Origin: G942493215 sp942493215
GTDB taxonomy: Bacteria; Bacillota_I; Bacilli_A; RF39; UBA660
Assembly (NCBI GenBank): GCA_942493215.1
Contig: OW818670.1
Coordinates: 992,001 to 1,056,000 of the forward strand
Direction: 5' to 3'
DNA length: 64,000 bases
A program made the translations under genes and the position numbers. Below the pieces are notes generated by a model that searched no databases, was not told the origin of the DNA, and saw nothing but the letters and a program-made list of their open reading frames with translations. Below, one piece after another: positions 14,171 through 23,170 of this stretch (position 1 is its first letter; each line of letters starts with the position of its first letter).

Positions 14171-17100
14171 ATGAAAAAATTTGAAGAATTATCAAAAGAA
14201 AAAAATAGTATGACCGAAAGCCATATCAGTGAATATTGGCAAAATATTGATATTTTAAATGAGAGTATCAATAATCGTAATAATTATTTTGTCTTTTATG
14301 ATGGACCAGCAACCGCAAATGGTATGCCGGGCATTCATCATATGTTATCAAAATTTTTAAAAGATACTTTTTGTAAATATAAAACCATGCAAGGTTATAA
14401 AGTTTTTAGAAAAGTAGGATGGGATACCCATGGTTTACCAGTTGAATTAGAAGTCGAAAAACAATTAGGTTTTACTTCTAAATTAGATATTGAAAAATAT
14501 GGTTTAAAAGCATTTAATGAGAAATGTCGGGAAAGTGTTTGGAAGAATGAAAAATCTTTTTCTGATTTAACTGTTAAAATGGGACAATTTATTGATTTGA
14601 AACATCCCTATGTTACATATGATAATAATTATATTGAAACTGAATGGTGGATTTTAAAACAATTTTTTGATAAAGGTTTAATTTACGAAGGACATAAAAT
14701 TATTCCTTTTTGTACAAGATGCGGAACAGGATTAGCAAGTCATGAAGTTGCTCAAGGATATAAAGAAATAAGTGTTAATTCAGTCGTTGTACCAATGAAA
14801 TTAGTTGATGAAGAATGTTACTTTTTAGTATGGACAACGACTCCTTGGACATTACTTGCTAATGTCGCATTATGTGTTAATCCTAATGAAGAATATGTTA
14901 AAGTTGAAAGTATGGGTTATAAATTTATTTTAGCATCAAAACTCTCTCACAATATCTTAGGTGATGACTTTGTTATCCTAGAGACATATAAGGGTACGGA
15001 TTTAGAACATAAAAAATATGAACAATTATTACCATTTGTTAAAGTAAATAAAGAGGCTTTTTATGTAACAATCGATAATTATGTTACGATGGAAGATGGT
15101 ACTGGTATTGTTCATATCGCACCGGCTTTTGGTGAAGATGACTATAATGTAGGTAAAAGATATGGCTTGCCAGTAGTAAATCCTGTTGGTGAAGATGGTA
15201 AGTATTTAGAAGGTCCATGGCAAGGAATGTTTGTTATGGATGCTGATTTAGAAGTTATTAAATGGTTAAAAGAAAATGATAAATTATTTAAGAAAATTAA
15301 ATTAGTCCATAACTATCCACATTGTTGGCGCTGTGGAACACCCCTTTTATATTATTCTAAACCAAGTTGGTATATTAAAACTACGGCTTTTAAAGATGAT
15401 ATTATTAGAGAAAATAATAAGATTAATTGGTATCCTAAATTTGTTGGTGAAAAAAGATTTGGTAACTGGTTAGAGAATATTAATGATTGGGCAATATCAA
15501 GATCACGTTATTGGGGAACACCAATTCCTTTATGGAAATGTGTTTGTGGTCATTTAGAAATGATTGGTTCAAGAGAAGAACTAGTTAGTAGAGTAGAAGA
15601 AAGTATTGATACTTCGATTGAACTACATCGCCCATATGTTGATGAATTGCACATTAAATGTCCAGAGTGTGGTAAATTAATGAATAGAATTCCGGAGGTA
15701 ATGGATTGTTGGTTTGATTCAGGATCTATGCCTTTTGCTCAATATCATTATCCTTTTGAAAATAAGGATATCTTTGATACACAATTCCCAGCTGATTTTA
15801 TCTGTGAGGGTATTGATCAGACTCGCGGTTGGTTTTATGTCTTACTAGTTATTTCAACATTTGTTATGGGAAAAACTCCTTATAAGAATGTGTTAGTTAA
15901 TGATTTATTATTAGATAAATATGGTAAGAAAATGAGTAAGTCTAAAGGTAATACCCTTAATCCTTTCGATTTAATAGAGGAATATGGAGCAGATACTATT
16001 CGTTGGTATTTCCCATACGTGTCACCTGTTTGGACACCAACTAAATTTGATGTTGATGGTTTAAAAGAAGTATATTCTAAATTCTTTAGTACTTTAAAGA
16101 ATACTTATAATTTCTTTGCTATATATGCTAATACTGATGAGGTTGATCCAAGGGAATTTAATATTCCAGTGAATGATCGTCCTGAAATTGATAAGTGGTT
16201 ATTATCTAAATACAATCGCGTTTTAAAGAGTGTAACAACTAGTTATGATAATTATGATTTAACGGGTGTTGTTCGCGAATTAACCGAGTTTGTTAGTGAA
16301 GATCTATCTAATTGGTATATTCGTCGTAATCGCCGAAGATTCTGGGCTAGTGAGCTAGATAATGATAAAAAAGCTGTTTATAATACTACTTATGAAATAT
16401 TACTCAGCTTAGTTAAAATTATTGCTCCCATCGTACCTTTTATCTCTGAAGAAATATATCGTAAACTAACCGACAAAAAATCAGTTCATTTAGAAGATTT
16501 TCCTAAATATGATGAATCATTAATTAATGATAGTATTGAGACTCGGATGGATTTAGTTCGTTCATTAATTAGTATTGGTCGTTATGTTCGTGAGGAAAGT
16601 AAAATAAAGGTTCGTCAACCCTTAAGTGAAGCCCTAATTGATGAAATCAATAAATCTTTAATAGATGATTTATTACCATTAATTGCGGAAGAATTGAACG
16701 TTAAAAAGATAATTTATACTAGTGATTTAAGTAAATATATGAACTTTATGGTTAAACCTAACTTTAAAGTAGCGGGTCCAATCTTTGGATCTAATATAAA
16801 ATTATTTACGGATGCACTAACTAATTTATCTAATTATGACATAACTAAGTTAAAGAATAATGAAACAATAGATTTAGTAATTAATAATGAAACATATACT
16901 ATTTCTAGTGATATGGTTGATATTAGAATATCATCAAAAGATGGTTTTGATGCGGGTATGGAAGATAATAATTTTATTATTTTAAATACTGAATTAACTC
17001 CTGCTTTAATTAATGAAGGTATTGCTAGGGAATTAGTATCTAAAGTTCAACAATTACGTAAAAATAACAACTTCGAGATTCTTGATCGCATTAACATTTA

Positions 17101-17257
17101 TTATCATAGTGATAAAGAAGTAGAAGGGGCTATAAAATCATTTGATGAATATATTAAAAATGAGACATTAGCTGTTAATATTATTATTAGTAATGATGAT
17201 TTAGAAACAATCGATTTAAATGGCCATAATGTTGGCATAAAAGTCGAAAAAGTATAG
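14171..17257 (+). CDS. ileS: Isoleucyl-tRNA synthetase, type-2-like
   Basis: IleRS charges tRNA-Ile and edits valine. The 1028-aa protein has PATANGMPGIHHML near residue 50 (HIGH motif reading GIHH), WTTTPWTLLANVALCV in the editing domain, the HCWRCGTPLLYY cysteines, and KMSKSKGNTLNP near residue 587. The GMPGIHH form and length resemble the eukaryote-like type 2 IleRS, which is known for lower mupirocin sensitivity. That subtype is judged by eye. AAGGGTGG at 14157-14164 gives the start. Expression is governed by the upstream Ile T-box. Confidence 0.97.
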   Translation: MKKFEELSKEKNSMTESHISEYWQNIDILNESINNRNNYFVFYDGPATANGMPGIHHMLSKFLKDTFCKYKTMQGYKVFRKVGWDTHGLPVELEVEKQLGFTSKLDIEKYGLKAFNEKCRESVWKNEKSFSDLTVKMGQFIDLKHPYVTYDNNYIETEWWILKQFFDKGLIYEGHKIIPFCTRCGTGLASHEVAQGYKEISVNSVVVPMKLVDEECYFLVWTTTPWTLLANVALCVNPNEEYVKVESMGYKFILASKLSHNILGDDFVILETYKGTDLEHKKYEQLLPFVKVNKEAFYVTIDNYVTMEDGTGIVHIAPAFGEDDYNVGKRYGLPVVNPVGEDGKYLEGPWQGMFVMDADLEVIKWLKENDKLFKKIKLVHNYPHCWRCGTPLLYYSKPSWYIKTTAFKDDIIRENNKINWYPKFVGEKRFGNWLENINDWAISRSRYWGTPIPLWKCVCGHLEMIGSREELVSRVEESIDTSIELHRPYVDELHIKCPECGKLMNRIPEVMDCWFDSGSMPFAQYHYPFENKDIFDTQFPADFICEGIDQTRGWFYVLLVISTFVMGKTPYKNVLVNDLLLDKYGKKMSKSKGNTLNPFDLIEEYGADTIRWYFPYVSPVWTPTKFDVDGLKEVYSKFFSTLKNTYNFFAIYANTDEVDPREFNIPVNDRPEIDKWLLSKYNRVLKSVTTSYDNYDLTGVVRELTEFVSEDLSNWYIRRNRRRFWASELDNDKKAVYNTTYEILLSLVKIIAPIVPFISEEIYRKLTDKKSVHLEDFPKYDESLINDSIETRMDLVRSLISIGRYVREESKIKVRQPLSEALIDEINKSLIDDLLPLIAEELNVKKIIYTSDLSKYMNFMVKPNFKVAGPIFGSNIKLFTDALTNLSNYDITKLKNNETIDLVINNETYTISSDMVDIRISSKDGFDAGMEDNNFIILNTELTPALINEGIARELVSKVQQLRKNNNFEILDRINIYYHSDKEVEGAIKSFDEYIKNETLAVNIIISNDDLETIDLNGHNVGIKVEKV

Positions 17258-17258
17258 C

Positions 17259-17286
17259 TTGCAAAATCTCCTTTTAGTGCTATAAT
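17259..17286 (+). promoter_or_regulatory. Promoter of the 17313 gene
   Basis: TTGCAA (17259-17264) and TATAAT (17281-17286) are 16 bases apart, with TGC before the -10. An ATG at 17289 is too close to be used, so ATG 17313 is the start. Confidence 0.75.
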
Positions 17287-17312
17287 AGATGGCACAGAAG
17301 GGGATTTTTTGT

Positions 17313-17975
17313 ATGAAGTATCCAATACCTGGTATTCCCAAAGAAGAGACAATATCGAATATATCGAAAGGATCAACATCTTATAGTGTATACTATTTTA
17401 AAAAAAATAAAAGTAATACTTTTTTTGAATGGGAATACCCATTCGCAAGAATAAAAGGAGTTTTTAAAGAACAAATAATTAAATATGTTGAATCTACACC
17501 AGATAGTATTACTAAAATATTAAAACAATCTATATTTACTTATCTTAGTAGTATGGCAACAGCAATGATTATAACTTTAATAGCCATTAATGTAATAAAT
17601 GTTGCCAACCCCATAATACAGATGATGCTAGCTTTAGTACCAGCTCATACAACGTTATTAGCGGCCTGGGGTTTATTTCAAGAAGTAAAACAATTACGTG
17701 ATAAACATAAATATAGTACAGTTCTCGAGGTTGATCAAATACTAGATGAAATAAAATCTGATAATAAAGATGATAATATAAATTATGAGAAGTTTATAGA
17801 TGAAGTTTCAGAAAAATACGGTGTTGGTGGCAGTAGTAATGATATAACAAAAATGAAGGAATATTTAAAATTGAAAAGATATTTATTACAATTACTAGCT
17901 GTTCAAAATAATAAAGAATCTGAAGAAAAATATCAAATAACATATTCCATTAATTGTAAATTTATTCACAGATGA
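17313..17975 (+). CDS. Uncharacterised membrane protein
   Basis: A 220-aa protein whose central region (about residues 75-120) contains two closely spaced hydrophobic helices. A basic N-terminal third and a charged C-terminal helix probably face the cytoplasm. AAGGGG at 17299-17304 precedes the ATG. It is monocistronic, with its own promoter and a strong terminator. I do not recognise the family. Confidence 0.55.
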   Translation: MKYPIPGIPKEETISNISKGSTSYSVYYFKKNKSNTFFEWEYPFARIKGVFKEQIIKYVESTPDSITKILKQSIFTYLSSMATAMIITLIAINVINVANPIIQMMLALVPAHTTLLAAWGLFQEVKQLRDKHKYSTVLEVDQILDEIKSDNKDDNINYEKFIDEVSEKYGVGGSSNDITKMKEYLKLKRYLLQLLAVQNNKESEEKYQITYSINCKFIHR

Positions 17976-17990
17976 TATTTATAGATAAAA

Positions 17991-18021
17991 AAACACTTTC
18001 AAATATTAGAAAGTGTTTTTC
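17991..18021 (+). terminator. Bidirectional terminator
   Basis: AAACACTTTC (17991-18000) and GAAAGTGTTT (18009-18018) form a 10-bp stem with T/A tracts on both sides. It serves the 17313 gene and is a copy of the rpmB terminator. Confidence 0.85.
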
Positions 18022-18022
18022 A

Positions 18023-18088
18023 TTATTCTTCAGTTTTTACTTGACTAGCCTTTTTAAAAATTCTTAATTCTCCAGTACTTAATATAAC
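18023..18088 (-). pseudogene. rpmB: Truncated rpmB (L28) 3' remnant
   Basis: Read on the minus strand this gives VILSTGELRIFKKASQVKTE plus one more Glu and a stop. The intact L28 tail differs at only three positions (G for R, I for T, F for L). The upstream 40 codons are absent and homology stops at 18089. Bases 18090-18197 show nothing else recognisable. Confidence 0.85.
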
Positions 18089-18197
18089 ATATTAATTAAT
18101 AATAATGTCAAAAAAAACTAATTATAAGATATTTTGAAAATAAGAATTGCTGTTAGTGTAAATTATATTTTAAAGATTACAAAATGCTTATTTTTAT

Positions 18198-18226
18198 TTG
18201 CATTGCTTATAAATATATGATATTAT
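18198..18226 (+). promoter_or_regulatory. Promoter of the glycine-rich pilin-like gene
   Basis: TTGCAT (18198-18203) and TATTAT (18221-18226) are 17 bases apart, with TGA before the -10. AGAGGA follows before the ATG at 18252. Confidence 0.5.
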
Positions 18227-18251
18227 TTTTATAGAATAGAGGAAAATACAA

Positions 18252-19775
18252 ATGAATAAAACGGCTTTTACTCTTATTGAATTATTAGCTGTAATTATAA
18301 TACTTGCAACAATTGCTTTAATAGTGACACCAATAATTCTAGGAATAATAAATAATGCTAATAAAGAAGCATTTAAGAGTACATCATATGGAATTTCGCA
18401 AGCTACTAAAAATGCTTATGTACAAATGATGTATGCAGGTGATGAGCCAAAAAATATAATTTACACATACACAGATGGGGTAGAATCATCTAATCCTACT
18501 GGCTATAGTTTAAATTATAGTGGTGCTAAACCTCAACAGGGACAAATTAGTTTAGATGATAAAGGAAAGATAGCTCTAAAATTATATGATGGGACATATT
18601 GTGCGACTAAAGGTTTTGATGATGTCGAAATAACTGTTGAAAAAAAGAGTTGGGAGGCTTGTCAGAATGATGATATACCACCTGTTGATGATGTACCTCC
18701 TGTCATAACTTTAGTAGGAGATAGTACTGTAGGAGTTGCTCAAAACTCCACATATACAGAACAAGGCGCTACAGCTAGTGATAATATTGATGGTGATATA
18801 ACAGTTAATATTACTACTACAGGAACTGTTAACACATCAACTCTAGGCTCTTACACTATAACATATAGTGTTAGTGATGTTGCTAATAATACATTTCAAA
18901 TTGAAAGAACAGTAGTTGTATATGCAATAATTACATCATTAACTTATACGGGGGCATTACAAAATTATAATGTTCCAATAACAGGCTCTTATAAAATAGA
19001 AGCATGGGGGGCATATAGTGCAACTATCGGTACTGCTGCGGGCGGTAAAGGTGGCTATGCTTCAGGAACTATTACTTTAACAGCAGGACAAGTATTAAAT
19101 ATTTATGTTGGTAGTTCAGGGTCTTTAACTACTACTGGATGGAACGGTGGCGGAACTAATTTTGACTGGGGAAGCGGTCATGGCGGCGGTGGTGGCGGCG
19201 GTGCTACTGATGTTAGAGTAAATGGTACTGCTTTAAAAGATCGAATAATTGTGGCCGGCGGTGGTGGCGGACCAGTTTATTATAATAGTTCAAATTGTGG
19301 CATTGGTGGCTATGGTGGTGGACTAACTGGTGGTTCTAGTGTAACGAGTGTTTACTCAGGTTTAGCCACTGGTGGAACCCAAACAGCTGGTGGTGCTAAA
19401 GGTATTTATACACAATATTCAAGTTTTGTTGGTTATAATGGTCAAGACGGGAGTTTTGGACAAGGCGGAAATGCTAATATAGATATTGGTGGTGGTGCCG
19501 GCGGGGGCGGTTACTATGGTGGTGGTAGTGGAGCTCGTAATGATTATAATGGTTTAAGTGGTGGCGCTGGTGGTTCATCGTTTGTCTCTGGCTTTACTGG
19601 ATGCAATGCGGTTGATACAAGTGGTAACCATACAGGTCAACCAAACCACTTTTCAGGACTAATATTTACTGGTGGTCAAATTATTAGTGGTAATGCTTTG
19701 ATGCCCAATCCAACTGGTGGCAATGAAACGGGCCATACTGGTAACGGTTACTTAAGAATAACGGTTATTGGATAA
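18252..19775 (+). CDS. Prepilin-type protein with Ig-like and glycine-rich domains
   Basis: The 507-aa protein starts with a type IV prepilin-like signal, KTAFTLIELLAV, with the predicted cut before Phe and the conserved Glu at mature position 5. A hydrophobic helix and a pilin-like stalk to about residue 140 follow. Residues ~155-225 form a DUF5011-type Ig-like domain (VPPVITLVGDSTV, YTEQGATASDNIDGDI). Residues ~235-507 are very Gly-rich (GGGGGGATDVRVNG, RIIVAGGGGG), resembling the PF12810 glycine-rich receptor-type domain. It is probably a secreted or surface-assembled adhesin. It lies inside a direct repeat of the rpmB end, which suggests insertion as a cassette. No pilin peptidase or ATPase is nearby. 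Confidence 0.85.
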   Translation: MNKTAFTLIELLAVIIILATIALIVTPIILGIINNANKEAFKSTSYGISQATKNAYVQMMYAGDEPKNIIYTYTDGVESSNPTGYSLNYSGAKPQQGQISLDDKGKIALKLYDGTYCATKGFDDVEITVEKKSWEACQNDDIPPVDDVPPVITLVGDSTVGVAQNSTYTEQGATASDNIDGDITVNITTTGTVNTSTLGSYTITYSVSDVANNTFQIERTVVVYAIITSLTYTGALQNYNVPITGSYKIEAWGAYSATIGTAAGGKGGYASGTITLTAGQVLNIYVGSSGSLTTTGWNGGGTNFDWGSGHGGGGGGGATDVRVNGTALKDRIIVAGGGGGPVYYNSSNCGIGGYGGGLTGGSSVTSVYSGLATGGTQTAGGAKGIYTQYSSFVGYNGQDGSFGQGGNANIDIGGGAGGGGYYGGGSGARNDYNGLSGGAGGSSFVSGFTGCNAVDTSGNHTGQPNHFSGLIFTGGQIISGNALMPNPTGGNETGHTGNGYLRITVIG

Positions 19776-19780
19776 TATCA

Positions 19781-19884
19781 TAAAAAAACACTTTCTAATA
19801 TTTGAAAGTGTTTTTTATTATTCTTCAGTTTTTACTTGACTAGCCTTTTTTAAAGTTCTTAATTCTCTAGTACTTAATATAACA
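19781..19884. repeat. 104-bp direct repeat, copy B (intact rpmB 3' end)
   Basis: It includes the rpmB terminator and the 3' end of the functional rpmB gene and matches 17986-18089 at 98 of 104 positions by manual count. Confidence 0.9.
19785..19816 (-). terminator. Terminator of rpmB, also serving the pilin-like gene
   Basis: AAACACTTTC and GAAAGTGTTT flank a short loop, with A and T tracts on either side, so the hairpin works in both directions between converging genes. Confidence 0.8.
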
Positions 19885-20003
19885 GATTCACCATTAATAG
19901 TAACTTTTTGTTTGTTAAGCTTTTGTGCATGTCTTACAGCATTACAAGCATGTGAACGTAGGTTACCAAATAAAGGTTTTCTATTTGTTTTTATTGTTGC
20001 CAT
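19818..20003 (-). CDS. rpmB: 50S ribosomal protein L28
   Basis: The 61-aa basic protein has KTNRKPLFGNLRSHACNAV and VILSTRELRTLKK, the conserved ends of L28. The usual early CxxC-type zinc residues are absent, as in zinc-independent forms. GGGAGGAATATT precedes the ATG on the minus strand. It has its own promoter. The 3' end is duplicated at 18023-18088. Confidence 0.92.
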   Translation of the reverse strand: MATIKTNRKPLFGNLRSHACNAVRHAQKLNKQKVTINGESVILSTRELRTLKKASQVKTEE

Positions 20004-20040
20004 ATCAATATTCCTCCCTCGAGATTTCCCTTGCTTAATA

Positions 20041-20069
20041 ACTTTACCATATTATTGTTGATAAGTCAA
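20041..20069 (-). promoter_or_regulatory. Promoter of rpmB
   Basis: On the minus strand TTGACT (20069-20064) is followed after 17 bases by TAAAGT (20046-20041). The -10 is weak. Confidence 0.5.
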
Positions 20070-20134
20070 ATATTTATGGAGAAATTGTTTAAAAAATGTT
20101 TAAATTATAGTAAAATGAAGGTAGAGGTGATAAT

Positions 20135-23056
20135 ATGTATACACCACTTAATATTAAAACTCATAATCATTTATTATCCAGTATGATTAAGATAAAAGAA
20201 TTGATTAAGTTCGCTAAAGATAATAATTTAAAATCTTTAACGATTACCGATAATAATATGTATGGGGTAATGGAGTTTTATAACTTATGTTTAGATAATG
20301 ATATTAAACCCATTATTGGTTTAGAATTAGAACTAGATAAAAATAAATTTGTTGTTTATTGTAAAGATTATGCCGGATATAAGAATCTTCTTAAATTAGC
20401 GACACTAAATAGTTCTAAAGAAATAACAATCGAAGTATTAAAGAAATATCATAATCAATTAATATGTATTGTGCCCTTTGAGTCATTAATAATATATGAT
20501 AATTTAAATAGTATTTATGATGATTTATTTCAAAGTTATAAGAATATTGATGAAAAAAACAAATTAACATCTAAACGTTATGTCTATATGAATGAGATTT
20601 TATTTCTAGATAGTAAAGATGCTTCATATATGAAATATTTAACAGCTATCAAATTAGGACAGGCAATTGATCAGATTGATATTGATTATCATAATAACTT
20701 TCTAGTAACTAAATTAGCAGACATAGATATGATTAATAATGATTACTTTTATAATCATTGTCAATTAGTTATGGACAGAAAGAAAAATCTTTTACCAATA
20801 TATGAATGCCCTAATGGAAGTGACGCAACTTCCTATTTAAAAGAATTATGTCGCGTGGGCTTAAAAAAATTATTTGGTGATAAAGTTAATAAAGTTTATA
20901 TAGAACGTTTAAGATATGAGCTTTCTGTCATTATAAAGATGGGCTTTGATAACTACTTTTTAGTGGTATGGGATTATGTTCGATATGCGAAAGAACATGG
21001 TATTTTAGTAGGAGCTGGTAGGGGTAGTGCGGCTGGTTCATTAGTTGCTTATTGCTTAAATATTACTACTGTTGATCCGATAAAATATAATTTATTATTT
21101 GAGAGGTTTTTAAATCCCGAACGTATCACTATGCCCGATATTGATATTGATTTTGAATATAATCGTCGACAAGAAGTAATTGATTATTGTATTAATAAAT
21201 ATGGTCGCAAAAGAGTCGCTCCGATTATTACGTTTGGAACATTAGGTTCTAAACAAGTAATAAGAGATGTCGGACGGACTATGAGTATTGATGGTGGTTT
21301 GATTGATAATATGTGTCGTTTTATTGATACTCGTTTATCACTTATGGATAACTATAACCAAAATAATAAATTAAAATCTTTCTTAAATATTAATAAAGAT
21401 TTAGAGAAAGTATTTAAAATATCTTTAAAACTAGAAGGTTTAAAAAGACATACTTCTATTCACGCTGCCGGAGTAGTTATGTCATGTTGTGATTTAGATG
21501 AAGTAATACCTTTAGATAATACCCATCCGGATTTCTACACGACAGGTTATTCGATGGAGTATCTTGAAGATCTAGGCCTTTTAAAAATGGACTTCCTAGC
21601 TCTTCGTAATTTAACTTTAATTGCTGATACAGTAAAAGATTTAAGTAATAATCAGATTAATATTGATATTAATAATTTACCTCTTAATGATAATGCAACT
21701 ATAGATATTTTTCAAAATGTTCATACCTTAGGTATATTTCAATTTGAATCAGCGGGTATGATGCATTTCTTAAAGAAACTAGGTCCAACAACATTTGAGG
21801 ATATTGTGGCGGCAATTGCTTTATTTAGACCAGGTCCGATGGATAATATTGATAGTTATATTAAACGTAAAAAGGGAATAGAGCAAAAAGATTATCTGCA
21901 TTCTGAACTAGTTATGATATTAGAACCTACCTATGGGATTATTGTTTACCAAGAACAAATTATGCAGATAGCTAATATTATGGCTGGTTATTCGTTAGGT
22001 GAAGCTGATGTTTTAAGACGAGCTATGAGTAAAAAGAAAGAAGACATCTTATTAAAAGAAAAAGATAAGTTTATTAAACGTAGTGCTGATTTAGGATATG
22101 ATTTAAGTGTTGCTGAAAAAGTATATGCTTTAATATTGCGATTTGCTAATTATGGCTTCAATCGTGCTCATTCGGTCGCATATTCTCTTATTGCGTATTC
22201 TATGGCTTATTTAAAATCCCATTACCCCTTATACTTTATGCGTAATTTGTTATCAATGGTTATTGGTAGTGAAATTAAAACGAAAGAGTATATCTATGAA
22301 TGTCGCAAATTAAAAATAAATATTTTAAAACCAGATATTAATTTAAGTAATAAAGATTATCAAGTAACTAGTTTAGGTTTAAGATTTCCTTTAACTAATA
22401 TTAAAAATGTCGGTATTAACGCTGTTAACTTAATAATTACCGAAAGAGAAAAAGGATCTTATAATGATATTTATGATGTTGTTAAGCGATTATATGGTAA
22501 AGCTATTAATAAGAAAACATTAGAATCTTTAATTAAAGCTGGAGTATTTAGTGGCTTTGGTATTAATAAAAAGACCTTAATGGAAAATCTTGATATAATT
22601 ATTAATTATGGAGATGTTATTAAAGATTTAACCGAAGAAATTATTGATAAACCAGAATTAAAATTTTATAATGAATATTCTAAAGTTGAACAAATGCGTC
22701 AAGAACTGGAAATATTTGGTTTCTATTTAAGCAACCATCCGGTTACAGATTATAAGTTACAATATAATATCAAAATTGATTTAGAAAATATTAGTAATTA
22801 TTTTGATAAAATAGTTGAAATGATTGTTTATGTTGATAAGATAAAAGAAGTAACAACTAAAAATAATCAAACAATGATTTTTATGACAGGTAGTGATGAA
22901 GTAAGTACGATAGATTTAATTTTATTTCCTAGTACTCATGAAAGTTATCCTAATTTAAAAGTAGGCCAGTTCATTCGTTTAAAAGGTCGAGTCGAAAAGA
23001 GATTCGATAAATATCAAATTGTTGTTAATGAAATTCTAGAAACGATTAATGAATAA
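20135..23056 (+). CDS. dnaE: DNA polymerase III alpha subunit, DnaE type
   Basis: This replicative polymerase synthesises DNA from dNTPs. The 973-aa protein begins with a PHP domain (KTHNHLLSSMIKI). The polymerase core has GAGRGSAAGSLVAYCL and MPDIDIDFEYNRR (catalytic Asp pair near residue 333). FQFESAGMM and ALFRPGP mark the fingers, NYGFNRAHSVAYSLIAYSMAYLK the (HhH)2 approach, and a C-terminal OB fold follows. It is about 100 residues or more shorter than Bacillus DnaE, and no exonuclease insert is present, so it is not PolC. Its last bases overlap a tiny downstream frame. AGAGGTGA is the ribosome site. Confidence 0.95.
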   Translation: MYTPLNIKTHNHLLSSMIKIKELIKFAKDNNLKSLTITDNNMYGVMEFYNLCLDNDIKPIIGLELELDKNKFVVYCKDYAGYKNLLKLATLNSSKEITIEVLKKYHNQLICIVPFESLIIYDNLNSIYDDLFQSYKNIDEKNKLTSKRYVYMNEILFLDSKDASYMKYLTAIKLGQAIDQIDIDYHNNFLVTKLADIDMINNDYFYNHCQLVMDRKKNLLPIYECPNGSDATSYLKELCRVGLKKLFGDKVNKVYIERLRYELSVIIKMGFDNYFLVVWDYVRYAKEHGILVGAGRGSAAGSLVAYCLNITTVDPIKYNLLFERFLNPERITMPDIDIDFEYNRRQEVIDYCINKYGRKRVAPIITFGTLGSKQVIRDVGRTMSIDGGLIDNMCRFIDTRLSLMDNYNQNNKLKSFLNINKDLEKVFKISLKLEGLKRHTSIHAAGVVMSCCDLDEVIPLDNTHPDFYTTGYSMEYLEDLGLLKMDFLALRNLTLIADTVKDLSNNQINIDINNLPLNDNATIDIFQNVHTLGIFQFESAGMMHFLKKLGPTTFEDIVAAIALFRPGPMDNIDSYIKRKKGIEQKDYLHSELVMILEPTYGIIVYQEQIMQIANIMAGYSLGEADVLRRAMSKKKEDILLKEKDKFIKRSADLGYDLSVAEKVYALILRFANYGFNRAHSVAYSLIAYSMAYLKSHYPLYFMRNLLSMVIGSEIKTKEYIYECRKLKINILKPDINLSNKDYQVTSLGLRFPLTNIKNVGINAVNLIITEREKGSYNDIYDVVKRLYGKAINKKTLESLIKAGVFSGFGINKKTLMENLDIIINYGDVIKDLTEEIIDKPELKFYNEYSKVEQMRQELEIFGFYLSNHPVTDYKLQYNIKIDLENISNYFDKIVEMIVYVDKIKEVTTKNNQTMIFMTGSDEVSTIDLILFPSTHESYPNLKVGQFIRLKGRVEKRFDKYQIVVNEILETINE

Positions 23057-23114
23057 AAAGGATAATAGTGGTATTAAGTTTTGTGGCGAATGTGGGACAA
23101 AATATGCTGAATAA
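23049..23114 (+). CDS. Possible 21-aa CxxC peptide overlapping dnaE
   Basis: An ATG inside the dnaE stop region opens 21 codons ending with TAA. The tail reads KFCGECGTKYAE, very like one knuckle of a zinc-ribbon. It could be a translated coupled peptide or the remnant of a longer zinc-ribbon gene. No separate ribosome site is evident, so coding status is uncertain. Confidence 0.3.
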   Translation: MNKKDNSGIKFCGECGTKYAE

Positions 23115-23140
23115 TAAAGTTTACTTTTATTAAAATATTA

Positions 23141-23170
23141 AAAAATATCACTTTTATAAGTGATATTTTT
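23141..23170. terminator. Bidirectional terminator between dnaE and the flippase gene
   Basis: AAAAATATCACTT (23141-23153) pairs with AAGTGATATTTTT (23158-23170) over 13 bp with a TTAT loop. It separates converging genes. Confidence 0.85.

Larger units (their letters stand above)
17986..18089. repeat. 104-bp direct repeat, copy A (duplicated rpmB 3' end)
   Basis: This segment aligns without gaps to 19781-19884, with 6 differences by manual comparison. It contains the hairpin terminator and the last 21 rpmB codons plus stop. The two copies bracket the pilin-like gene at 18252-19775. Confidence 0.9.

Noticed and set aside
17991..18089. A short independent gene or small RNA at the rpmB fragment
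   Set aside because: The sequence matches the end of rpmB with a terminator and has a stop just upstream in the same frame; a duplicated remnant explains it.
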